From assembly GCF_958295425.1 (NCBI RefSeq), contig NC_081138.1, forward strand, positions 5,630,302-5,694,301: a stretch of 64,000 nt of DNA, given 5' to 3'. Shown here piece by piece: positions 43,506 to 54,847 of the stretch. A model generated the notes under the pieces. It did no database searches. It had not been told where the DNA came from and saw only the letters and a list, made by a program, of their open reading frames with translations. The stretch is from Solea solea. Taxonomy: Eukaryota; Chordata; Actinopteri; Pleuronectiformes; Soleidae. Position 1 is the first letter of the stretch; each line of letters starts with the position of its first letter. Position numbers and translations under genes: made by a program.

Positions 43506-44162
43506 CATTTTTCTTCTCTATTACATTCTTATAAGACAAAATACCAATTGTTTACAGGTTTCTCTTAAACCTGAATTAATGTTACTGGTCAAACCTGTGT
43601 TTGTCTTACGTTTTCATTTGTCAACAAACATCTGGTGTAAAAAAAATACGGTTTATTTAATACATGCTTGAGCATTTCATACACATGTAAGAGTTTGACT
43701 CACTGACAGCGTGCTAATATAGAGTCTAAGCCTTTTGCACAGAGCTGCATGTACAGCGCATTCTCGACGACTAAAATGAATTGTGAACACAATATCCATC
43801 TGTCACACGCTAACAGACCCGACTTCATTAAAATAAATTCTCCCCTCTTCCCCGAACGACACTCTATCGCGTTAAACTGCATGTAAAAATAATGATGATA
43901 ATAATAATAATAATAAAACACAAAAAAACAAAAAACAACTCTATCTGGGGAAATATGGAACACAATTACTTCAAAGGCTTTCCCAGAAGCACGACATGAG
44001 GCTAACATGAACGCAGGACCCCCAAACAACTCTAAACAGTCCCAACATGGTGGCGGTAATATTTCTTAATTGGATGATGGGAATCACACGTGCCTTTTGT
44101 TTAGCTCTGCACACGGTACGCGCACGCGCCACCCGCCTCTCTCCTTCCTCTCTCCTTCTAAA
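43506..44162. other. Non-coding DNA with an (AAT)n run
   Basis: Includes ATGATGATAATAATAATAAT near 43,893. A mixed block at 43,690-43,870 and at 44,040-44,130 (AATTGGATGATGGGAATCAC, GGTACGCGCACGCGCCACCC) has some regulatory texture but no firm feature. The 109-codon minus frame has a Tyr run from the microsatellite. Confidence 0.4.
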
Positions 44163-44181
44163 CCCCCCCCCCCCCCCCCCC
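44163..44181. repeat. (C)19 homopolymer
   Basis: Nineteen C in a row. The 70-codon minus-strand frame starts in it as poly-Gly and is an artefact. Confidence 0.95.
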
Positions 44182-44939
44182 ATGTTTTTTAATTTGCATA
44201 TTCATTGAGATATCAATTATTTATCCCTCACCACAATGTCTTGCCATATTATACGCGCCTCTGTACAGCACAACGTAGCAGTGTGTGCATTTTACTGCAT
44301 AATACATAGAATAAATAGAATAAATCAGCATGCACTAATGGCAAATAATATCAGAATCTTGTAAAATGACAGGGATGGATACAAATTAAAACAACAACAA
44401 TAATAAAATGCAATAATTAAGCCTTGATATTTTATTTTCTTGGCTCTAATTTAAAGGAGGGAAATCATCATTTTCATAGTGCTGTTTTTTTTTGTCATTG
44501 CCATGATTAAATAATAAAAAAAACATGTTTATTTAAATAAAGTCTGTCATTATTAATTAAACACATTAAAAGTAAAATGAATTTTAAAGATTTCTGATCA
44601 CTGTCTACTGTTTATGCTTATCTGTGCATTCACACACACACACATTTCCAGCTGAATTGCTCTGCCCTAGCATGTAATCACATACGTATGTTTACTTGAG
44701 CGCACGCACAAGTAAGAATAGGACACAATATTTGAAAACCACTCGTACAATAACCCCATTACCCCCCCGAGACACATTCACATTTACATGCCCCGGTGAG
44801 CTGTTTCCTCCATGTATTATTATTATTATTATTGTTATTATAACTGCTACTATTATTATTGTAGGGAAACAATAAGATGATGATATTCCAATAAAGTACA
44901 TGGAATTTCAGCGACTCTCACTATCACAGCTGCACCTCA
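44182..44939. other. A+T-rich DNA with microsatellites
   Basis: Includes (AC)n near 44,633 and (TTA)n near 44,815-44,835. AATTTGCATATTCATTGAGA at 44,190 holds an octamer-like ATTTGCAT. No gene is seen. Confidence 0.45.
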
Positions 44940-46560
44940 ACTAAAACTCGGACCTGAGGGGGGGGAGAGAAAAAAAAAAAAATCATGGCCTCAACAGCCA
45001 ATGCTCCTTCTCCTTCAAGCCAAATTCAACACACACACACACACATGCACACACCATCGCCCGTTGCCGGAGCGCAGAATAGATGACCGCACTTACTTTA
45101 AATGTCCCGTGAAGGAAAAGTTTCAGATTTTTTTCCCCCTCTTTTCTCTCCTCCGCCTCCCTCAGACCAACTCCAGCTTTTTCAGAGGAGCCGCCATAGG
45201 CCGCCAGCCGTTAGCCTCTCTCATCACATTTCTACGGCTACGAAAAAAAAAGGAGGAAACGAAAAGAAAAGGAGGAAAAGAAGCAGGTGTCGGCTCCCTA
45301 CTCATTTTATACATTTTCCACTGTATGTGTTCTTCCACCTTGCACGGATGCAGACTGGGCTCTCTGCATCTGGTTGCACAAGCACAATCAATATGGAAGG
45401 GGAGAGCTATTTTATGATTGGAGAAGTTGTTGTGTTTTTGGTGGTGAAATTCATTATTTAGTATCTGAACCTTCAGCAATTCAGTATCATTTATTCATAA
45501 AGTCCCTTTTTGCCAGGAGGAAATGGATACAGCTGCAGCAACCGAGTGAGAGAGAGGAAGAGAGAGAGAGAGAGGCAGAGGGGGAGGGAGGGTGAGAGAA
45601 AGAGGGGTGGGAGAAAGGGATAGAAAGGAGATGTTGGGGTGGGGTGTGTGTGTGTGTGAGTTTGCAGGGGAGGCGCATGGATTGATGATATTGATCAGGC
45701 ACCTCTTGAAATAAAGGCATCGGGGGGGCTTTATTTTTCCAGGCTCCCTGTGATTGACAGATAAAGAGAGGAAGATGGCTGCGAGGAGGAGGAGGAGGAG
45801 GAGGAGCGGGGCCCTTGAACATCACACCACATGCCAGCACTGAGCGATTAAAGGAGCTCTTCTGACAGCAGGCACGGCAACAGTAACAGCGAGGCAGAGG
45901 CTCAAGCTGCACTACAGAGGCAGAGGCAGAGGATTGTGAGGAATCAGTGGAAATGATGTTTGTTTGCTTTGCAAAGGGAAGAAAAAAAAAAAACAACACA
46001 GGGGGAAGAAAGCAAGAGAGGGGAGAGTTGTTAACTGGTGGAGTGTGTGTGCGTGTGTGTGTGAAACAGCTTGCTTTGTGAATCTGTCTCCTCAGAAGCT
46101 GCAGCTGCACGGACTCGACAAATGCTGACTAATGTTGAAGCCGCTTTGAAAAAAGAAGGGGGGGTGGCAATAAAAGCACGTTTAAAAAAAGAGAAATAAA
46201 CGGCAAAGTGCATGTAGTACACTGGAGCAGAAATGAGGGAAGATGTATGAAGTCATTTGCTGCGCTTTATGCGCTTTCCTCCGCGTGTTTTCCTCTTTCC
46301 TCACAGAAAATGTTTCTTTTATTTATTTTTTTTTTCCCTTTTCTTCCTTCTTCCCCCTTTTTGCATTGTCTGTTCTGTATTGCTGTTCAAAAATAAAAGC
46401 AATTTCCAGCTCCTGAATTATTTAGATTCAACTTAGCGCAAACGCTAGCACCAGAAATTGCTGAGATCCATCTCAGTCAGGCAGTAAAGGATGAGGTGCA
46501 CCTGTAGCTGCCACGGCCTTTGGCTCCTGAGCCGCCATTGGCTGCTCTGACTTCCTGCTT
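44940..46560. promoter_or_regulatory. Purine-rich block, possible promoter or 5' exon region
   Basis: Several long purine tracts (45,545-45,631 and (GGA)n at 45,783-45,807) are mixed with unique GC-richer DNA: GGAGAGCTATTTTATGATTG, TTGATCAGGCACCTCTTGAA, GGCTCCCTGTGATTGACAGA, GAGCGATTAAAGGAGCTCTT and GGCAGAGGCTCAAGCTGCAC. Textures like this often mark 5' UTRs of developmental genes, but I see no start codon with a conserved frame, no splice donor that commands belief, and no CpG island. The longest frame of the window (minus strand, 46,110-45,487, 207 codons) lies here and is low-complexity. A further unique patch is at 46,420-46,560. Confidence 0.3.
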
Positions 46561-46671
46561 TGTGTTGCTGTGTTTGTACTTGTGTGTGTCAGTGTGAATG
46601 CATTCATCAGAATTAAAGTAAGTCATGTTTCTACGTCACATTATTTCACTCATTGTCTACCGCTTTGTCCT

Positions 46672-46745
46672 GTGTTGGGATTCTCAGATACTGGGTCGAG
46701 ACCCCCAAGAAAGGACATGGGATCACCAAATGTGCAGAATGTCTT
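46672..46745 (+). repeat. R5 dispersed repeat, head fragment
   Basis: TGGGATTCTCAGATACTGGG, TCGAGACCCCCAAGAAAGGA and TCACCAAATGTGCAGAATG parallel the head of the copy at 12,476 (ACTGGGTCGGGACCC, ACATTTGCAGAATT). Only the head is recognisable. Confidence 0.5.
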
Positions 46746-47068
46746 CCAGCTTTTTTTATTTAAGATTCATGTAAAAAACATTAAATGTACGACACAGTTA
46801 ACGGGTTGCAATTTTTGCCATCTTTTAGAACTTAAAAAAAAGGGTCCCTGTATTAAAAAGCTCTGGGAAAGAGTCGTTATTACAACAGCAAATACATATT
46901 TTTCATTCCATTTTTACTTTTAATATTTGTATAGTAATAAAAAAACATCACTTATGTCTGTAGAAATTATTACTAGAATAGTAGATTGGCTGACATTCTT
47001 GTTTTAATATGGGTTTTTGTTCCAGTCCCTGGGGTGTGTGTAAAGCAAATACAGAGATTCTCCTCTTA
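46746..47068. other. A+T-rich DNA, nothing recognised
   Basis: Probably the decayed continuation of the R5 copy on the left (CAGCTTTTTTTATTTAAGAT). No other feature. Confidence 0.45.
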
Positions 47069-47094
47069 TAACAACAATAACAATAACACTGATG

Positions 47095-47134
<40 letters not shown>

Positions 47135-47259
47135 TAATAATAATGATGATTATAATAATAATTATAACAATAATAATGATAATGATAATAATAATAATAA
47201 TGATTATAATAATAATAATAATAATAGTAATAATAATAACAATAATAATAATAATAATA
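47069..47259. repeat. 190-bp interrupted (AAT)n microsatellite
   Basis: Nearly all AAT units with scattered AAC, GAT and ATT substitutions. It is the longest microsatellite here. Four open frames on both strands across it (poly-Asn, poly-Ile, poly-Tyr) are artefacts. Confidence 0.95.
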
Positions 47260-47560
47260 CATTTGATTTGTATAGCACCTTTCATACAAGGATTGCAGCT
47301 CAAAGTGCTTCACAATAAAAGGAAAATAATATTTTAAAAGAAAAGTGTGTTTTAACTTTGAAATAAAACAAAAGATGCAAAGAAAACGGTGAAATATAAC
47401 ACAGGGTAGAATTAAATGGCGCTTTCCAAGGGGTCAACACCCTGTTTTAACTTAATAAATTAAAAATGCACATGAAACACAGCACAGGGTGGAATAAAAA
47501 GGACCTTGTTGAAGGCTAGAGAATAAAAAGATAGGTTTTAAGTTTAGGGAAGTAAGTAAC
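47260..47560 (+). repeat. Dispersed repeat fragment next to the (AAT)n run
   Basis: TTTGATTTGTATAGCACCTT, TCATACAAGGATTGCAGCTC and AAAGTGCTTCACAATAAAAG are a phrase string common in fish genomes. The (AAT)n run may have grown from its end. The right part (GGGTAGAATTAAATGGCGC and GGGTGGAATAAAAAGGACC near 47,405 and 47,487) shows a weak internal repeat. Confidence 0.5.
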
Positions 47561-47689
47561 AAAGGTGGCATCGCCAATTTTCTTTTGTCTGATGTGGGAA
47601 ATCTCCAATAAACCAGCAGCGGACGATATTTTCAGACATTATGCTGAACTGTTTCTCTCCAGTTTTCTGATCTTCAGTTAACCTTATCT

Positions 47690-47815
47690 GCACACTGTGG
47701 AAACCAGAGAACCCAGAGAGAGAACCCATGCGCACACTGGGAGAACATGCAAACCAGTGACCTTCTTGCTGTGAGGCAAAAATGCCTGTCGCTGCTCCAC
47801 TGTGTCCTGTGAGCT
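47690..47815 (-). repeat. R2 dispersed repeat, partial
   Basis: GAGAACCCATGCGCACACTG, GGAGAACATGCAAACCAGTG, ACCTTCTTGCTGTGAGGCAA and CCACTGTGTCC match the head half of R2 as in 2,283-2,520. A short deletion removed the CTCCACACAGAAAGG part. Confidence 0.75.
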
Positions 47816-47935
47816 GTTTATTTCATTCAGATGTTGTTAGCAGCTTAGTTTGATTAAAAGTGTTAAAAGATGTAAAATAAATACAATATTATTAATCACT
47901 ATTGATACTCAAGGTTTGAAAAAAGTTAACATGTC

Positions 47936-48043
47936 AATGGTTTATAGAGCTTTTCTAGTCCACTTAAAGCAGCTTTACACAGTTTTGACATTCACACATT
48001 CACCATGGCCCTGGAGGATAAAGTAGTAGACAATGAATGAATT
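47936..48043. repeat. Chimeric S1/R2 fragment
   Basis: The left part (GGTTTATAGAGCTTTTCTAG, AAAGCAGCTTTACACAGTTT, GACATTCACACATTCACC) is S1 read on the minus strand. It is joined directly to an R2 tail in plus orientation (CCCTGGAGGATAAAGTAGTA, GACAATGAATGAAT). The junction is near 48,003. Confidence 0.65.
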
Positions 48044-48170
48044 AATGTCTATTGTTATTATTTTATTATTATAGACATGAGACGTGGTGCAGAAACACAA
48101 TTTACTTTAATTCTGATCGAACCAATTTCACTGACACACACAAGTACAAACACAGCTAGACATAAATGCA

Positions 48171-48276
48171 CTGAGTGAGTGAATGGGTGTGAATGAGTGA
48201 ATGTCAAAACTGTAGTATAAAGCAGCTTTTAGTGGTCATCAAGACTCGAAAAGCACAATTTAAATGTACAATCTAC
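48171..48276 (+). repeat. S1 tRNA-derived SINE, tail fragment
   Basis: GAGTGAGTGAATGGGTGTGA, ATGTCAAAACTGTAGTATAA, AGCAGCTTTTAGTGGTCATC and AAGACTCGAAAAGCACAATT fit the right half of S1, ending in TAAATGTACAATCTAC. The head is absent. Confidence 0.7.
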
Positions 48277-48729
48277 AAACTACATGTTTGTGCTCACGGT
48301 AAATCTAAACGTCAATGCATTAAAAAAAACAGAGGATTCTGTGTTGGAAAGTACAAACTCAGTTTCCTCGTCACTCTCTATAGACAAGCACCGGGGTTCT
48401 TTATTTTGCACTTTGTCCTTGGCACTGTGACTCGCACCTGACAGGCAAACAGATTATTCACTTAATGGAAACACCTTCATGAATTTAAACAGACTTGCAT
48501 CCAAAGTCAAGCCTGCGAGGCTCCAGGATCCTGACCTGTTTTGCTGTGACATAAATAACTTTGGTGTCAAATAAATAAAAAACCATTCATTTATATATGT
48601 ATATGTATATGTATACATCTAATTTAAGTTTTTGTCAATAGGACTAAAGCACTTTGTTTCAGCTGTTGTGCTTTAGAAATAAAGTTGAATTGGATTGGAT
48701 AAAGACCTGTATGTAGAAATTACACTTTA
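48277..48729. other. A+T-rich DNA, nothing firm
   Basis: GCACTTTGTTTCAGCTGTTG and GCTTTAGAAATAAAGTTGAA, then TTGGATTGGAT, near 48,648-48,700 look like the 3' end of yet another dispersed element. No gene is seen. Confidence 0.45.
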
Positions 48730-49330
48730 ACATATTTGTCTGTACATTCACAGTAAATCTACTATCCTAGATACTGTAGTAGGTTGCTGTTTTATTTCAT
48801 AGTTAACGGCTGTAAATTAACAGCCAGTAATATATTATATCACAGTAATATGATGGTTTTGTAACATGTACATGTATAAACACATATAGTACTGTGTATA
48901 AACACTATAAAAGCATTTTAATGTAAAATACCTCGACTTCGCTGTATTTTCATGTTGAAATACTGTGATTTAGCATAGCCATGTATGAATACTGCAACTG
49001 CAAATTCACAGCTGTTATAGAATAAGAGTATATTACTGTGATTTAGCTGTGTGTTCACGTATAAATACTGTGATTTGGTTATATTTCTCATGTACAGATG
49101 CTGTGATTTAGCTGTATTTTCATGTCTAAACACTGAATTAAACTTTAACTTCACCATACTAATATATTATTGTGATGTGGCTGTATTTCCATGTACAAAT
49201 TTAAAATTTTCCGCTGTTATAAAATACAGTATAAAACTGTGATGTAGTCATTTATAATTTATAATTTTCACGTATAAATAATGTGATTTTGCATTTTAAT
49301 GTGTACATACTGTATTTAATTGAAAATCAC
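48730..49330. repeat. Degenerate minisatellite on TACTGTGATTTAGCTGT
   Basis: Short phrases recur: ATACTGTGATTTAGC (48,960), TTACTGTGATTTAGCTGTGT (49,033), AATACTGTGATTTGG (49,063), GATGCTGTGATTTAGCTGTA (49,097), and TATTGTGATGTGGCTGTATT (49,167). They are interspersed with CATGTATAAATACTG-type words. The array is old and irregular, with no exact period. The Ser/Gln/Tyr-rich minus frame (48,918-49,157) is a translation of it. Confidence 0.7.
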
Positions 49331-50032
49331 ACTTCAAAATACGTTTGGAATTCCCTGTTTTAGACATGGTTGTTATCATTTCACAATAAAATTCATTCAA
49401 AACTTGAAACTTGAAACTTGTCAAAGGATAATGAGGTTAATTATTGTGAAAATGACAGTTCAACCATGTGGAAAGTATTTACAGTTTATTTGTCAGAATT
49501 ATAGTACACTGTAAAAAAAAGAGGTTTAATAGATAAGCTTCAATTCAATTGCTGCCTTCAGAATAAAAGTCAAGACAACTTGAAGATTAGCTTTGTTTCA
49601 ACTAATTCACAACATTTAGTTGGTATTCCATAAGTCATTATTTCATGTTTACGTAAATCAAACAAATACGTTGCAATGACTTGTGCAACAATGTGTAACG
49701 TGAAGTAGGAAGAGGAACTCTTTTAAAGCTGCGTGTTAAACAAGACTTCCCTTCTTCCGCTTGACATCTCAAAAGAATCTCCTTCGCGGAACAAGGTGAA
49801 TTTGATAAATGGTTATTGTTAAGGCAAAAGCAAACTATGTATTGATTAAGGGCCATATAGCGGAGTAGATTAATAGAGCAGTAGTGATGATGTTTTTTCA
49901 GTCTGTCTGTGTTTCGATGCTCAGGGGAGTCTGCTGCCTTTCTCCCTGATGTCACAGGAGTAAGTTTAGACAACGCTAAAGGAAGCAGCCGCATGTGCGA
50001 TGCCTTCCGTTACCTCATATGGCTGAGATGAT
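49331..50032. other. Non-coding DNA, nothing firm
   Basis: Two AACTTGAAACTTGAAACTTG repeats near 49,403. A 118-codon minus frame (49,638-49,994) has no domain. The stretch 49,840-49,990 is unique with some regulatory texture. Confidence 0.4.
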
Positions 50033-50339
50033 TTATTGCATCTTTTGCTCAGCGTAAGAGCACTCTGAGTGTCGCGTAACTAAATTACTACAGCAGGTTA
50101 AGGCGGCCGCCAGCGCGGCGGCAACGTATGGAAGCAGAAACACCAACGCCATTTGTTTTTTTCCCCCCTTCCTGTAAACTTTGCAAAGAATACTTCCACC
50201 TCTGCAAACTTTCGCCGTCCGGAGGATACTGTTGCAACCAATCGCTCTCTGAGAAGAGACAACAATACAGAAGGACTGAAGAGGGGAGAAAAAAAAAAAA
50301 AAAAACCCAACAAAAAACAAAACAAAAGTCCTTTTGAAG
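50033..50339. other. Mixed block with an (A)17 run
   Basis: A GC-rich patch at 50,098-50,130 (AAGGCGGCCGCCAGCGCGGC) holds the palindrome GGCGGCCGCC. An A run lies at 50,289-50,305. Overlapping frames on both strands are artefacts of this run. Confidence 0.4.
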
Positions 50340-50880
50340 TTCTTCTTTATTGGTAGACAGGCTGCACTGGGGCGACTCTCAGTGTTGGATTGACTGGCAA
50401 CTCCAGAGCCAGTCATGTCAGCTGTCCATCAAACTGTCAAAGCACTAAAGTCTGGCTCTGCAGCCTCCATGACTGTGAGCGCCTTGCAGCTCAGGACAAC
50501 CAGGGGCCAAGCAAGCACATTAAAGCACTCGCCTCTCCATCATTACCACAGGGACACGCTGCCAGTTTTGCCCAGGAAAAACCCCAGTGAATTCGCGTTC
50601 CCTTCGAAATTACATGTACCTGCAGCCCAATGTGATACAATTAGGGACTGATTATGTGTGAATCAAATGATGACAGCCTGACCGTGTGTCTTGTCTGGCA
50701 CCTTGTCACTCGTTGCCAGCCAATCCACTGCCTCGGGAGAGCGGTAATTGATTCCCATGCAGAACTCCGGTGGGAATGAACGCTGCTCGCCTCATCTAAC
50801 GGCGCACAAGTGTATCTGAAATCCAAAAAAAAAAATTCAGTGAGTGTGTACACGCACAACGGTGTTAGCTCGCACATTTT
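50340..50880. promoter_or_regulatory. Candidate conserved noncoding element
   Basis: Long unique stretch: GTTGGATTGACTGGCAACTC, CAAACTGTCAAAGCACTAAA, CCATCATTACCACAGGGACA, CAATTAGGGACTGATTATGT, GAATCAAATGATGACAGCCT and GAGCGGTAATTGATTCCCAT. TGACAG (TALE/MEIS-like) and TAATTGATT (homeodomain-like) words occur. Frames on both strands without a domain cover it. The call is by texture. Confidence 0.4.
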
Positions 50881-51359
50881 TAAACAGTGAAAAGGGTGTT
50901 CTGTAGCTATATATGCATACTTTTTTTTTTAAGTGCATTTGCGAGCTATTTATTTTATTTTATTTTTGTGTGTGTGCTAGGTTTGTGAGGTTATTGTGGC
51001 TGGTGATAAATCAATGACTTCTTTCTGAAGCCTCTTTGAAACATTTATGAGATGTTGAACTATTGTGTGTGTGTGTGTGTGTGTGTGTGTGAAGACTTCA
51101 AAGCCAACGTGTGCATGTTAACCTTTACTTTTCTTTTTTTTTTTTTGCTCTCTACCTGAACACTCACAGTAATGTGACGTGCAGCTGATTATTTGCTCAT
51201 GATAGAAACGCTATCAAACGGCACCTTTTGTTGTCGACCCACAACATCAACTGGTGTCTGCTGACTAAAGCACAGTTATGATGACAAACAAACAGGTAAA
51301 CAAAGGGAAAAACAGATATACCATTTTGTGGTAAACGATTTAATGTGATGATAACGTAA
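50881..51359. other. A+T-rich DNA with microsatellites
   Basis: TTTATTTTATTTTATTTTTG near 50,949, (TG)14 at 51,064-51,091 and a T run near 51,135. Nothing else is recognised. Confidence 0.5.
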
Positions 51360-51660
51360 AGAAAACTCCTATAAGAAATTTCAAGATTTCATCCTGATAA
51401 ACAAACAAACAAATGAACCACAACTAACTAAAAAAACAAGGAAATCCTACCAATAAACAATAAATAATATGATATGCCATAAAATATATAGCATATACTG
51501 TAGATTATAGCAGGATTTCAACATGATAAACAAACAAATGAAACGTCATATTTAGTTTTAAGGACATGAAATGTTGTGATCGCCACATGGAAAACACAAA
51601 AAACTAGTAAATGAACAAACAATAGTATGATTTCAACATGATAAACTAACAATGACATAC
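51360..51660. repeat. Loose tandem repeat on GATTTCAACATGATAAACAA
   Basis: Three related phrases: GATTTCATCCTGATAAACAA at about 51,386, GATTTCAACATGATAAACAA at about 51,513 and GATTTCAACATGATAAACTA at about 51,629. They are spaced roughly 115-130 bp apart. Sequence between the phrases is A/T-rich and less alike. It is probably an old tandem duplication of a 120-bp unit. Confidence 0.6.
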
Positions 51661-53029
51661 AAAAAAACCAAAAAAAACTAAAAAAAAATAGATATACAAT
51701 TCTATGGAACAACAATTTGAGATAATCCAACATATTAAACCAGTTTATACTTGGACGGCAGCATTTTGAGTTCCTCTCAAACTGGAAACATTGGAGCTTG
51801 TATAGAAAATAATGAAATGATCCACAATTGGACATAACAATGTATAAACATTTCCTCATTCGCTGAACTTTTTTAATCTCCTTCGTTATGACCTATAACC
51901 TCTGTTAAAGACAAGGGGAGGAACAAAACAAGATGTGCTACAGATTAAGACTAGGAAGTGGAATATATACACAAGAGGGAGAGGAGGGATTACACACACA
52001 CTGTGACCCATGAGTGTGTCAAAAAGAGGCATAATGTGAGAGCACTCCAGTTATCAGTGCTGATGCCTTATTGAGGATTAGGATCTTTGAGAGTCACTGG
52101 TCCACAGATCTGTGCCAGTGTATTCCCAGTGAGACTGATTATCCGAGGCCTGTCACAGACACAGAGGATAATTACCGGCTCTCCCTCAGGTCACTGCTCT
52201 CTCCATGGCCCATGAATGAAAACACAGTGCTGAGCGAGAAGCCGCAGATGAGTGTGAGGGGAACACAGGTTACTCTCTGTCTCTGCAACACAAAAACAAA
52301 CACGCTCATGTTTTTCGTCACTACACTGTTCTTAACCTCCGACATACAGTTGTGCAAAAAACGTCTTTTTCTGTATCAAAATTGAATTTAATTGTCATTG
52401 TATTGGGTGCAAACATAAAAACAGAGGACAGTGAGTAAAATGTAGGACATCAAATAAAAATCCAAGTAATTATAAAATAAGTATTGATGATAAAAAGTAC
52501 AAATAATCTGTATGCGTGTCGTTTTTCTCAGTCTCTATTGAATTGTCTATACTCCATCCGCTCTGTCCCATGCTCCCATTTCCACCCTCCACTTTACAGC
52601 TGTGTCAGCTCTACCTCTCCCCCTAGTGGTCTCTTCATAAACGCCAAAAAATGGAAACTTCAAGAGAGAAACTCATTCACCATGCAGTCCACACAACAGC
52701 GAGCAGTGACTGTCATTCCTGTTGGGTGGGTGAGACTGGGACAAACACAAGATAAGGAAAGAAGAAGAAGAGACAGAGTGAGAGGGGAAAAAAAAAAAAA
52801 GGATAAAAACTCACACAAGGACAAAGTGACACGGGAAGAAATCCTAGACCTCTCCTCTGCTCCCAGAGCGAGCCCCTGCAGGAACATGACACCAAAGCCC
52901 CCTTTTTTCCTTCCAAAATAAAACTGCCTGCAGACCGAGTCCTTTAGAGGACTTGCCACAGTAACACTGCACGTGCATGTGCTGAACAAGAGGGAATAAA
53001 CAAGTAAACTTTTCAAGCTTGTGACTGTG
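51661..53029. other. Non-coding DNA, nothing firm
   Basis: The block 52,020-52,260 (GATGCCTTATTGAGGATTAG, GATTATCCGAGGCCTGTCAC, GGATAATTACCGGCTCTCCC) has CNE-like texture. A 145-codon plus frame (52,484-52,921) and its minus shadows are rich in Lys/Arg from an A/G run and have no domain. Confidence 0.4.
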
Positions 53030-54352
53030 TGCAGAGCCGATACCATACTCAGTATCGGTATTGATACGATTGATACTGGTCAAAATCACAATATAGGATA
53101 TCAATCCAATACCATCCAGAAATCCCATATATATTGCATTTTTTTCCAGTATTTTTATTGACTAAAAAAGGTAAAAGGTCGCTGAGTCATGTTACCGACT
53201 GCTTATTTCTTCTTCAGTGGAGACGAATATTTGTTATTGATATTGGTATCGGTAAATACTCAATATGTCGCGATATTGGCATCAGTATCGGTATGAGTAT
53301 CATAGATAAGTCATAGAGCCACGGCTGCCCGAGATTAACATCATTGGTAATTATCAAAAATCATATTTTTATGTTTCTGTAATGGTAAATAAAGCTAACT
53401 TTTTCCATTTCATGTTTTATTTTGAAATGTACACATCTCGTTTCAGGTGGTTCCTGCCCTCGTGTGTTTTGATTACATGCCCCTGCCCCAATGTCTTCCC
53501 AACTGTGTCTAATTGTCTCCCCTCACATAGTGTATATACCTGCCCTTATATACCTGACTACCCGATTTTTGTTTTTACCGACTGAGTTGTTAATTTTTGG
53601 GTCCAATCTGTTCCTGATACTGATAAAATTGCCCAAAGGTGTGAGAGGGGGGGAGAAGAACAGATTTAGTGTCAAGTAACATTGTGAGATTCACACCACA
53701 TGTGCAAGAGTGTAAGAGTTTAAACTACAGGATAAGGAGGCACCTGTGGAAAGGTCCTCCACGTCACTTTGGGTGATTGGAGAAAAGTGGTTGTGTGAAG
53801 TGAAATGACTGGGTTTAGTTCAATCCGAGATTATTTCATGTAACTTGTTGGTGGAAGAATGGTTGTGGGACCAGCTCCCAGTGTTGATAAAGCTTATAGT
53901 TAGAACTGGCTCAAGGAAACCTGAACAATCTCTTATGATGCTCTCTATGGGGGAAATTGTGTGGTGCACTCACACTGACTCTCATTCACTCCCTGTTATA
54001 TACAGTATCTTTTTCTAATATCTCCTCTGTCCCCCATTTTTCCTTTCACCCCAACCGGTCGAGGCAGATGCTGCACTGTTGGGTTTCTCTTCTCTCTATA
54101 ATATTGTAAAGATTTCTGCCTCATGTGCAGTACCTTAATCAACTTAATCATTTCAATCACTTCCGTAATTGGAGAAAAGAAGATAAGAGTTATGTTTTGT
54201 TTATTTTTTTTTACATTTATTTAGTGAAGCATTTACTGTACGCCATATTTAGGGTTAACTTTTACTTCTTCTTTTTTTCATAAAACTAAATCCGCTGCTT
54301 TTGGCCAGTATTGAACCGATACTGATACTAAGTGTCTTATCAGCTCATCCCT
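53030..54352. mobile_element. Possible decayed element bounded by GATAC/TATCGG-rich ends
   Basis: The left part repeats the hexamer idea TATCGG and GATACC: CAGTATCGGTATTGATACGA, GATTGATACTGGTCAAAATC, GATATTGGTATCGGTAAATA, ATCAGTATCGGTATGAGTAT. About 1 kb right, GTATTGAACCGATACTGATA with CTAAGTGTCTTATCAGCTCA occurs in the reverse sense. This pairing suggests the two ends of an old element, with no coding sequence left. Boundaries and class are guesses. Confidence 0.35.
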
Positions 54353-54847
54353 ACTTTTTAGTCTCATCTTAGTTTCTGATTTTTAAAGTGACCGTTGCTG
54401 GTCACTGAAGGGTTTGGGCTCCACAGCACAAAGACATGAAAGCAGCGGTGACATCACTGTTGTTTTGCTCGGCTCTGCAATGATAGTAGCTCTCATAAAT
54501 AAATGATAAGGCACAGACTGAGCCAGGTTGGGTCACGGGGTGCATACGTGTTCATAGGATAGGTTTGACCCAATGTGTCTAGTCGTCTGAGGGAGGTCTG
54601 TGAAAACGAGGAGCTAGGGGAAACAAGAGAAACAGAGCGACTGGGGGACAGTGAGGGAGAAGATAAAACTAAAACAAAGAAACACTCACGAGGCTGCACC
54701 ACAGCTGTGTAATTCAGATAAAAGAAAAAGAAGTGCTTGTGTGTGTGTTTTTACCCTGTGTGATAAGTTTCAGAGACATTAGCAGCATTTAGGATCACTT
54801 CAAAACCAACCTCTGCACCGTCCAGGACCCCACCCTCCTTTAACCCT
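54353..54847. other. Non-coding DNA, nothing recognised
   Basis: The 69-codon minus frame is Ser-rich from GGAGAAGAG-type purines. No other feature. Confidence 0.5.

Noticed and set aside
45487..46110. 207-codon minus-strand frame, the longest in the window, as a gene
   Set aside because: It translates purine/pyrimidine tracts, (GGA)n and (CA)n: His-Thr, Pro and Ser runs with no domain. It overlaps other frames on both strands.
46948..47337. Poly-Asn, poly-Ile and poly-Tyr frames on both strands
   Set aside because: All are readings of one (AAT)n microsatellite.
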